Positions 1 through 5,514 of a stretch of DNA of 21,552 nt are shown here, piece by piece; within the stretch, counting starts at the first letter, position 1; every line of letters begins with the position of its first letter. This DNA is from a virus. The notes under the pieces are model-generated. The model had not been told where the DNA came from. It did not search any database and was given only the letters and a program-made list of their open reading frames with translations. The DNA lies in the IMG/VR virus record IMGVR_UViG_3300034374_001506, positions 1 through 21,552 of that record. One strand, 5' to 3'. The position numbers were made by a program, and so were the translations under genes.

Positions 1-65
1 TCCCATGCTTCCTCGGCAATGTCCGTGAAGTCCATGTTGAACGCTGTTGTGCCGGATGTCGTCAT
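1..65 (-). CDS. N-terminus of a phage structural protein (partial, cut by window edge)
   Basis: Only the first 21 codons lie in the window, reading MTTSGTTAFNMDFTDIAEEA and onward. The ATG sits one base after the TAA stop of the preceding gene, so translation is probably coupled. From memory, this N-terminal pattern (TSGTxxFNMDFxxIAEEA) begins a conserved head-tail connector or tail-associated protein of uncultured marine phages, lying downstream of the capsid gene as here. That family assignment is recollection and the rest of the protein is missing. The junction and reading frame are seen directly. Confidence 0.6.
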   Translation of the reverse strand, partial: MTTSGTTAFNMDFTDIAEEAW

Positions 66-66
66 C

Positions 67-264
67 TTATTTTCTCGCCGCTCTCATGTTGTCTACAAGG
101 TTAGGGTATGGACGCCCCGCCTTGCGTGCTGCCGCTTTCGCGCTGGCTTTCTGCTTGGTGGAGAGCTTCTTAGGTTTACCCGCCTTTTTAGGGCGTGGTT
201 TGTCCCAGACCTCTCCACCTTTTGCGTAGCAGTGACAGCCTTTATTTCGGTAATCCCGACGCAT
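67..264 (-). CDS. Small Lys/Arg-rich phage protein, unknown function
   Basis: This 65-residue, strongly basic protein has a Lys/Ala-rich central stretch followed by a motif containing GRPYPNLVDN and an AARK ending. Its ATG directly follows the TAA of the upstream gene with no gap, and its own TAA lies one base before the next ATG, so it is embedded in a coupled chain of small late genes. No catalytic motif or membrane segment is visible. Basic composition next to capsid genes fits a DNA-binding or capsid-internal protein, but that is inference. I recall the GRPYPNL-type ending from marine phage hypotheticals. Confidence 0.75.
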   Translation of the reverse strand: MRRDYRNKGCHCYAKGGEVWDKPRPKKAGKPKKLSTKQKASAKAAARKAGRPYPNLVDNMRAARK

Positions 265-702
265 TTAGCACATCTTGCAGGGGCGAACGCCCTTCTGCGC
301 CATGCCCGCACCGCGTACTTTACCGCCAGACTTCATCTTCTTGACTTTGCCGCCCATCTTCATGCCGCTGCCACGAGCCAAGGTCTCTTGGTCGTATGCT
401 TCACGCATAGCTGCGCGATTGCCGCGTTCTACTGCGCCACCGTCATCTTCCATTTCCATGCTAGGAGGACGTAGCTTCGGGCGAAGCGAAGTCATTGGTG
501 CACCGCCGCGCTTTTTGCGGCCTTCCATCAGGTCTTCAGGGCGCATACGAGGACGGGGCGATGAGGACATGCCACCTGCTTGGTACTTTTTCATGGTAAA
601 TTCCTTTCCCACACTTTGAGGAACCCCGGCCTTCTTGGCAAATTCGGGGTTGTTTGCCACAGCTTGCATGAAACGCTCTTGCTTTTTGGACTTGGCAGGC
701 AT
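265..702 (-). CDS. Basic phage protein with MPAKSKKQERFM N-terminus, unknown function
   Basis: The protein is 145 residues from the chosen ATG at 702, beginning MPAKSKKQERFMQAVANNPE. This start overlaps the TGA stop of the upstream gene as TGATG, and the PAKSK beginning resembles small phage proteins of the DUF3008 type, so I prefer it to an ATG four codons upstream (714). The N-terminal 40 residues look helical. The middle is low complexity and Arg/Pro/Met rich, and the C-terminus is rich in Gly/Lys (GGKVKKMKSGGKV) and ends with a CKMC pair of cysteines. It may be a nucleic-acid-binding virion component, but no function can be assigned. Confidence 0.75.
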   Translation of the reverse strand: MPAKSKKQERFMQAVANNPEFAKKAGVPQSVGKEFTMKKYQAGGMSSSPRPRMRPEDLMEGRKKRGGAPMTSLRPKLRPPSMEMEDDGGAVERGNRAAMREAYDQETLARGSGMKMGGKVKKMKSGGKVRGAGMAQKGVRPCKMC

Positions 703-992
703 CAGCAATTCCACGCTCTGAGAGACTTATTGATCCGGCTATTCGGATCGTTTTTCGTCTTCTCGCTAGTAAGTTTCTTCTTCATGCCCGACATACGGGC
801 ACAGAATGATTTACGGCGGTTACCGTCTTTGGTTCCCGCTTTCGCGTTGGGAGCAGGGGGTTTCAGGTTCATGCCCTGCTTCTTAGCCGACGCGCGCCCC
901 TTCGCATTCAGGCCACCTTCCGGGTTCTTGCCCTCTTTGCGTTGCCATGCGGGAGATTTTACCCCACCGCCTTTTTTGTAATACGCGCGCAT
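702..992 (-). CDS. DUF6321-like small phage protein
   Basis: This 96-residue protein begins MRAYYKKGGGVKSPAWQRKE and contains GKNPEGGLNAKGRAS, a KSFCARMSGMKKKL block and an RINKSLRAWNC ending. From memory, this is the pattern of a widespread marine phage family annotated DUF6321. The ATG at 992 has an AGGGG ribosome binding site a few bases upstream. The reading frame extends a further 29 codons upstream, but that part overlaps the preceding gene and lacks the family pattern. The stop overlaps the next ATG as TGATG. The function is unknown. Basic composition and the late-operon setting suggest a virion or assembly role. Confidence 0.8.
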   Translation of the reverse strand: MRAYYKKGGGVKSPAWQRKEGKNPEGGLNAKGRASAKKQGMNLKPPAPNAKAGTKDGNRRKSFCARMSGMKKKLTSEKTKNDPNSRINKSLRAWNC

Positions 993-1000
993 GACATCCC

Positions 1001-1279
1001 CTAGCTGTAGAATACAGTCATTGCACTGATGTTGGTCATCGTGGTGATGAGCACATCGTCTTGGCAACGAATACCCCAATCGGGAATGTTTACGGAGTGC
1101 GAATCAGACGCCAGAAAGTCTAGGTCCAACACAGTAGGGCCACCGGCACCATCAGTAATAGTAAGACGGCCTGCACCTGCTGCAGTGGTTAGCACCTGCA
1201 CCTGACGGATACGCGCTGGGCCAACAGCAAGAGATGCTGCGGTGGTAACGCGTTTGGATTTTACGTCCGAGTTAGACAT
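1001..1279 (-). CDS. Small putative virion protein, unknown function
   Basis: This 92-residue protein begins MSNSDVKSKRVTTAASLAVG and is rich in Thr, Val, Ala and Gly, with alternating hydrophobic residues that suggest a beta-sheet fold such as those of small head or neck proteins. No signal peptide, membrane segment or catalytic motif is visible. It lies four bases after the 64-residue gene and eight bases before the start of the DUF6321-like gene, in the same transcript. Its position downstream of the capsid gene favours a structural or connector role, but this is inferred from context only. Confidence 0.7.
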   Translation of the reverse strand: MSNSDVKSKRVTTAASLAVGPARIRQVQVLTTAAGAGRLTITDGAGGPTVLDLDFLASDSHSVNIPDWGIRCQDDVLITTMTNISAMTVFYS

Positions 1280-1282
1280 AGG

Positions 1283-1477
1283 TTAACTCCCCTTCTTTTT
1301 TGCAGGGCGACCGCGCTTAGGAGCTGCGGGCTTAGTTTCCCATGCCTCGTTTACGTCTGGCGTAGATAGATCATCACCTTTCAGCGTGCCATCAGCGTTG
1401 CGGGCGCGTGCTTTTTCTACGCCAATCCCGCGACGTGCTAGTTCTTCCGCACTGGGTGGTTGAAAGCGATCACTCAT
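1283..1477 (-). CDS. Small hydrophilic phage protein, unknown function
   Basis: This 64-residue protein begins MSDRFQPPSAEELARRGIGV and ends with a Lys/Pro/Arg-rich tail (APKRGRPAKKKGS), a GRP/AT-hook-like basic segment compatible with DNA contact. It sits between two small putative structural genes with short gaps. Its start is preceded on the minus strand by a GGGG-type ribosome binding site. I do not recognise a named family. Confidence 0.65.
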   Translation of the reverse strand: MSDRFQPPSAEELARRGIGVEKARARNADGTLKGDDLSTPDVNEAWETKPAAPKRGRPAKKKGS

Positions 1478-1488
1478 CTTTCACCCCC

Positions 1489-1713
1489 TTACGATGCTGC
1501 GATAGCGGCGCCTGTATCCGAACGAAGCCAATCGGTGCCGTCAGAGAACGCTAGAATAGCAGAACCCGCTGCGCCGTCGGAGACATAAACCAGAGTACCA
1601 GCGCCCGCGGATGCGGCAGAAGGTGCGGTAGCAACAGTATAGGTGGGAACTTTAATATCGCCAATGAAACCGTTGGTGGAAGTCACTGGACCGGAAAAGG
1701 TGGTCGAAGCCAT
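1489..1713 (-). CDS. Small Ala/Gly/Thr-rich putative virion protein
   Basis: This 74-residue protein begins MASTTFSGPVTSTNGFIGDI and contains a segment reading GTLVYVSDGAAGSAILAFSD, which resembles the short beta motif found in phage tail-fibre and head-fibre proteins that display surface repeats. An AGGG ribosome binding site lies about seven bases before the ATG. It is the first gene after the terminator that follows the capsid gene, so it may have its own promoter or rely on read-through. The role is inferred from composition and position only. Confidence 0.65.
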   Translation of the reverse strand: MASTTFSGPVTSTNGFIGDIKVPTYTVATAPSAASAGAGTLVYVSDGAAGSAILAFSDGTDWLRSDTGAAIAAS

Positions 1714-1818
1714 TATAATACCCTTTGCACAAGGATTTGCTTCGCAGTCTGTGCAACGTCAGGAGGGCGGGTACCTGTCTACGAAGCTGATGTTAAGCCC
1801 TGACAGGAGATTACACCA

Positions 1819-1858
1819 AAACAAAATAAAAAGAAAGGGGGAACCGAAGCTCCCCCTT
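1819..1858 (-). terminator. Strong rho-independent terminator after the capsid gene
   Basis: On the minus strand an eight-base-pair AAGGGGGA/TCCCCCTT stem (1835-1858) is extended by a G-T wobble and a C-G pair closed on a TTCG tetraloop, followed by TTTCTTTTTATTTTG. It lies about 30 bases downstream of the capsid stop codon. A stable UUCG-type hairpin with a long U tract is a classic intrinsic terminator, and it would separate high capsid expression from the small genes beyond. Confidence 0.9.
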
Positions 1859-1890
1859 CCGTACGCTCGAAGGCCCTATGGGAGGATAAG

Positions 1891-2799
1891 TTAGGCCCCC
1901 GGCGAACCAAAGATACCCAGAGGATCGGAAACGCCAAACGAGTAGCGCTCGCGAGCCTTGTAGCGGCTGTTGCCAGTATCGAAGTCGGCGTCCATCGAAG
2001 TCGACATCGGGGTACGGACAAAGTGCTTCAGGCCATTGGGAACGTCTGTCATCAGGAACCATGCGTTGGTGTCCGTCAGATAGTGGTTCACAGTGTAGCC
2101 CTCTGGGATCGAACCGTTCGAACGCAGTGCGTTCAGGTCGTTATCGGCGGTGCCGACACGGCCTTCGGTTTCCAGCAGACGAGTGGCAACGAACTGCAGC
2201 GCGGGCGGGATAACCAGCTTGCGCGGCTTGGCTGCGATCAGCAGACCACGTTCGTCAGTCCACTGGCTGATCTGGATAACGGCGGCTTCAAGCGAAGTCT
2301 CGTTCAGGTCAGCCGCGACTGCAGGGCGGTTCGAGTTCGAGCCACCCGAGACAAGTGGGTGGTCGGTGGCGCATAGCGACTTACCATCGCCATAAGTGGT
2401 GCCAGCTGCGAACGCATTGTTCAGGATAGCAGCAGCTTTAACCTGCTTGGTGTACGCCATCGCACGAGCCAACGCTTTGGTATAACGAGCCGACAGCGAG
2501 TCGTACAGGTTATCTTCGATTGCTTCTTCGGTGATCGAGAAGCCCATCGCGATGGTTTCGTGAGTGTAGCGTGCAGTCCATGCTTCCTGAGCATTGTCAT
2601 ACTCAATGGCAGCACCTTCGCCTTTGACGGGAGCCGCGGAGAAGCCACTCAACTTGGTTTCTTCCTCAAACGAACGTTCGGAAGACTCAGTCTCGTAGAT
2701 TTCAGCGTGCTCTTCGCCATATTTTGCGTATTCCATCCCAAACAGAGCGTTTAGTCCGGGGAGGAGTTCTTTAAGTAGCTGGGCGCGTGAAATAGCCAT
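1891..2799 (-). CDS. Major capsid protein (HK97-type fold, putative)
   Basis: This 302-residue protein is probably the main shell subunit of the head. It has the N-terminal helical segment, the central acidic/aromatic E-loop-like region (GEGAAIEYDNAQEAW), a domain with FSITEEAIEDNLYD, a CATDHPLVSG segment and the ending RYSFGVSDPLGIFGSPGA, which I recognise from many phage capsid proteins. AAGGAGTG precedes the ATG at good spacing. The upstream genes (scaffold and two virion-associated proteins) and the strong terminator immediately downstream fit the most highly expressed structural gene. No protease domain is fused. The HK97 fold is inferred from family knowledge rather than shown. Confidence 0.88.
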   Translation of the reverse strand: MAISRAQLLKELLPGLNALFGMEYAKYGEEHAEIYETESSERSFEEETKLSGFSAAPVKGEGAAIEYDNAQEAWTARYTHETIAMGFSITEEAIEDNLYDSLSARYTKALARAMAYTKQVKAAAILNNAFAAGTTYGDGKSLCATDHPLVSGGSNSNRPAVAADLNETSLEAAVIQISQWTDERGLLIAAKPRKLVIPPALQFVATRLLETEGRVGTADNDLNALRSNGSIPEGYTVNHYLTDTNAWFLMTDVPNGLKHFVRTPMSTSMDADFDTGNSRYKARERYSFGVSDPLGIFGSPGA

Positions 2800-2812
2800 G
2801 ATACATCACTCC

Positions 2813-3409
2813 TTATACGCCGGTCGTGTTGTTATACTGATGACCCGCGTTCCATTTAACGTAGGCTTCGGTATAACCACCCGAGGTGTTTTTGGTTTCC
2901 TCAACCAACCCGACAATGCGGAAGGGCAGAGTGTTCGTAGTCGCCGAGGTATCGGAGATCGCGCCGCGGGAGTTACCCGAAGTCGAATCGCCGGTGTTGT
3001 CTACGCCAGCAACGTTTGCACCGATATCAGTGATCGCCAGATCGCCAATCGTGGTGCCCGAAGACACTACGGCTGCTTTGAACAGCAGATCGGTTGCGTC
3101 TGCAACGTATGCGACGATGTCGCTCGCTACAGTGCCTGCAGGGTAGTACTGGCTGTACAGTTCGTAACCCAGATTCGGGTCAGTGTACTTGCAGCCCATG
3201 AAAACCCCGACGGGGGTCATTGCAGCGTCAAACGCATCGCGCTCAACGGTGCCGCCGGTGACAAGTTTCACGGCATCACCAAAGAAGATCGAAGTGTTGT
3301 AGCCACTTGCGATTTTCATTTGGCGGTAGACACCACCTACAAAGGGGGTCCCGCTCAACAGTTTCACCGGAATAAGGCCATAAGGCCCGCTTACAGTAGG
3401 ATAAGCCAT
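2813..3409 (-). CDS. Virion-associated protein (possible head decoration), unknown
   Basis: This 198-residue protein begins MAYPTVSGPYGLIPVKLLSG. It is rich in Gly/Thr/Ser/Val, with a beta-like pattern, no Cys motif apart from one MGCKY, and a C-terminal FRIVGLVEETKNTSGGYTEA segment. I recall this C-terminal pattern (VGxVEETKNxxGxYTxxxVK) from marine phage proteins encoded next to the capsid gene. An AGGAG ribosome binding site precedes the ATG. It is separated from the capsid gene by 13 bases. A decoration or capsid-stabilising role is inferred from neighbourhood. No enzymatic motif is visible. Confidence 0.75.
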   Translation of the reverse strand: MAYPTVSGPYGLIPVKLLSGTPFVGGVYRQMKIASGYNTSIFFGDAVKLVTGGTVERDAFDAAMTPVGVFMGCKYTDPNLGYELYSQYYPAGTVASDIVAYVADATDLLFKAAVVSSGTTIGDLAITDIGANVAGVDNTGDSTSGNSRGAISDTSATTNTLPFRIVGLVEETKNTSGGYTEAYVKWNAGHQYNNTTGV

Positions 3410-3422
3410 TGTTAGCTCCTAA

Positions 3423-3872
3423 TCAGCTTCCGTTACCAAAAGTGACCTTCGTTTTCCGCTCGTTGAAGAGGGGCATACGAGGATCGTTCTCGCGCATGAA
3501 GTTGTTGTCCACCGAGTTCATCTGGGATTTGGTTTGGGTGTCGTAATATTCATTACGCTCCTCGACCAGCTCCTTCGGCGCTTTACACAACATTAACCCA
3601 CCAATCACCACATTGTCGGCAAACCGCTCGTTCTCGACGGTAACCATGGTAATCTCGGGGTGGTCTGCCGCTTTCACGGGTTCCCAACCTTCACGCAGTT
3701 TCGAAGAAACGTTCGTGGCGTCGGCCTGACCTTGGGTGCTTACGCGGACCCAGTGGTACTCATATCCATCCTCGGGCGTGGGGGAAGGTAGAACTTCCGG
3801 GCGCTGCCAGCTCCGTTTACGGACGGTTTTCTCACGAGTCTGTAGCTCGCGGTCAATGCGATTCTCAGCCAT
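3423..3872 (-). CDS. Conserved phage structural-operon protein, unknown function
   Basis: This 149-residue hydrophilic protein begins MAENRIDRELQTREKTVRKR. A central segment (EDGYEYHWVRVSTQGQADAT) is followed by LREGWEPVKAADHP and by GLMLCKAPKELVEERNEYYD. The last part looks helical and charged. From memory, the WEPVKAxDHP plus GGLMLCKxP arrangement is conserved in marine phages between scaffold and capsid genes, always without a defined function. The ATG has a GGA-type ribosome binding site and overlaps the scaffold stop by eight bases, suggesting coupling with the scaffold gene. It may be a minor head protein. Confidence 0.75.
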   Translation of the reverse strand: MAENRIDRELQTREKTVRKRSWQRPEVLPSPTPEDGYEYHWVRVSTQGQADATNVSSKLREGWEPVKAADHPEITMVTVENERFADNVVIGGLMLCKAPKELVEERNEYYDTQTKSQMNSVDNNFMRENDPRMPLFNERKTKVTFGNGS

Positions 3873-4932
3873 TTTGTTTCCTCATGTCTAATGCAACCTG
3901 TTTGGCGTACTGTTGCGGGGTAAGTCCAAGCCTCGTCGCGATCTGCACTTGGGTTTTTGTTAGTGTCACCTTCTTCGGCGCGGTACTGCGCGTTGCTGGT
4001 GCCACAACCTGTGCTTTACGCTTCGGCTCCGGGGCCACCTCGACTTCTGTTTCGTCCTCCTCGAAACTATCCGGGAAGACTTGCCGCATACGAGAATTGA
4101 TCTTCTCGTAGTAGTCATCACTTTGAGGGCTTACGCCCTCTTTGACGAGTTTGTTATGCAACCCCAGCGCAAAACTCGTCATCTCATCGTCTTGCCCGAA
4201 CCATGAATTGGCTTTCTGCCACTCCACAGCCCGCTGGTCGACTTGTGGTGCCGGGGCGGGTTCTGGTGTTGAAGGTACAGGAGTTTCCTTCTCCTGTAAA
4301 GTTGGTACCTTGAGATTACTTATTCTTTCGAGCTTAAGCCTAGCAGCCGTTAGCTTATCGTTAGCGTCCATGACAGCGTCTGAGTCACCAGAGTCATAGG
4401 CTGTTTTGTATGCGTTTTTAGCTGCTGCAACTTCAGCCGCTGCGTTCTTCTTAGCCTGCTCGATCAGCGCGGCTTGGCTCTTGGTGCTGCTGGCCTTGAG
4501 TTTTTTATTCTCTTCCAACAACTGCTGAGTCACACGCTCAAGCTCTTCGCGGGCACGCAGGGCTTCTTCTTTAGCCCGACGCTCGTCGTGGTAGCCCTTG
4601 GAGAAGTGCTTGATGCGCTTGCGGACCTTGTCAGAGTATTCCTCTAACTCCTCGTCCGTCACATCTTCCGGCGGGTCTGATGGCTTTCGCCCACGATCTG
4701 CTTTCGGCGTGTCGTCCACGACCTCAACTTCGAGGTCATCTGCGTCTTCATAAGCTGTTTTAAACGCTTTTTTAACGGGCTTTTTAGGCTCGTCTTCAAT
4801 ATCCACCTCGACTTCGTCTGCTTTGGCTTTGCCCGGACGCTGCATCGGCTCTGCCGATGACGGTTCGATCTCGATGTCTACAGTTTCCTCTTTTTCGTCA
4901 GGAAACTCAAACTCCACTTTCTGAAACGGCAT
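3865..4932 (-). CDS. Head scaffolding protein (putative)
   Basis: This 355-residue, highly charged protein probably guides capsid assembly. The first 110 residues are acidic and low complexity (repeats such as DEVEVDIEDEPKKPVKK). A long helical coiled coil follows over roughly residues 110-210 (RAKEEALRAREELERVTQQL), then a Pro-rich linker and a C-terminal basic tail with a helix-turn-helix-like LTKTQVQIATRLGLTPQQYA segment. The combination of acidic N-terminus, coiled coil and basic C-terminus is typical of phage scaffolds, and the gene lies between portal and capsid where scaffolds usually sit. A GGGGGG purine run precedes the ATG. No protease motif is evident. Confidence 0.8.
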   Translation of the reverse strand: MPFQKVEFEFPDEKEETVDIEIEPSSAEPMQRPGKAKADEVEVDIEDEPKKPVKKAFKTAYEDADDLEVEVVDDTPKADRGRKPSDPPEDVTDEELEEYSDKVRKRIKHFSKGYHDERRAKEEALRAREELERVTQQLLEENKKLKASSTKSQAALIEQAKKNAAAEVAAAKNAYKTAYDSGDSDAVMDANDKLTAARLKLERISNLKVPTLQEKETPVPSTPEPAPAPQVDQRAVEWQKANSWFGQDDEMTSFALGLHNKLVKEGVSPQSDDYYEKINSRMRQVFPDSFEEDETEVEVAPEPKRKAQVVAPATRSTAPKKVTLTKTQVQIATRLGLTPQQYAKQVALDMRKQNG

Positions 4933-4943
4933 GTGTCACCCCC

Positions 4944-5327
4944 CTACGCACGCTGGATACCACGAGGATCAGCTACCACTGCCTCGATAGAATCGTCATT
5001 CATCAACCGATACTCGGTATCACCCATCTTGAAGCGAGTGCCCGAGTTCATGCGGAACATGACGTAGTCGCCGGGCTGGCACCAAGGCCCGTCAGGATAC
5101 CGCGAGGCGTCCTTGTACGCGTCAGCGCCCATGTCCACGACCAACCCGATGATCGACATAATGTGGTCGCGGTTGCGTTCCGTATCAGTCTTCAGAATCC
5201 TAGTGCCCTCGTATGTCTCGGAGGTCTGCGGTAGCGCGATAAGCAAGCGGTAACCCACTGGCTTTGGGAGCTGCGCCTCAAATTCTTGTTCCCCGCTCAG
5301 TTTAACTGCTGGTTCAGTCATCGTCAT
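4944..5327 (-). CDS. GroES-like co-chaperonin (Cpn10 family)
   Basis: The protein (127 residues from the ATG at 5327) matches the Cpn10 layout: KPVGYRLLIALP as the first beta strand, a flexible SETYEGTRILKTD segment aligning with the GroEL-binding mobile loop (hydrophobic RIL in place of IVL), IIGLVVDMGADAYKD matching the strand after the loop, PGDYVMFRMNSGTRF for the conserved PGDxVxF turn, and a final YRLMNDDSIEAVV strand. Phage T4 gp31 is the known precedent, replacing host GroES during capsid folding. Location between scaffold and portal fits that job. Start choice is uncertain (5357, 5327 or 5321). It overlaps the preceding gene's stop and lacks a clear ribosome binding site, so coupling is likely. 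Confidence 0.85.
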   Translation of the reverse strand: MTMTEPAVKLSGEQEFEAQLPKPVGYRLLIALPQTSETYEGTRILKTDTERNRDHIMSIIGLVVDMGADAYKDASRYPDGPWCQPGDYVMFRMNSGTRFKMGDTEYRLMNDDSIEAVVADPRGIQRA

Positions 5328-5511
5328 TATCCATATAGTTACGCGAGAGGTCTTCAATGTATGACTTGCCAGCTTCGAGACCCCGAATTAAGCCGACAAC
5401 TTCCCTGTATGCGGCGTAGTCTTTAGGCGACCCGCCGGATAGGAAACTCTGTGCAGACGAGATTTGCTCGTCGATCTTATCTATGAGCACGTCAAAGACG
5501 GTCTTTGCCAT
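5314..5511 (-). CDS. Small acidic phage protein, unknown function
   Basis: This 65-residue, mainly helical protein begins MAKTVFDVLIDKIDEQISSA and ends with an Asp-rich tail (NYMDNDDD). It lies three bases after the portal stop and overlaps the start of the GroES-like gene by about 14 bases. Small proteins of this kind with an AQSFLSGG and YREVVGLIRGLE pattern occur directly after the portal gene in related marine phages, as I recall. No motif identifies a function. A portal- or scaffold-associated assembly factor is possible. Confidence 0.75.
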   Translation of the reverse strand: MAKTVFDVLIDKIDEQISSAQSFLSGGSPKDYAAYREVVGLIRGLEAGKSYIEDLSRNYMDNDDD

Positions 5512-5514
5512 GGT

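Noticed and set aside
2798-3415. 205-codon plus-strand frame opposite the virion-associated gene
   Set aside because: It is a mirror of the well-supported minus-strand gene with a good ribosome binding site; the antisense protein has no recognisable pattern.
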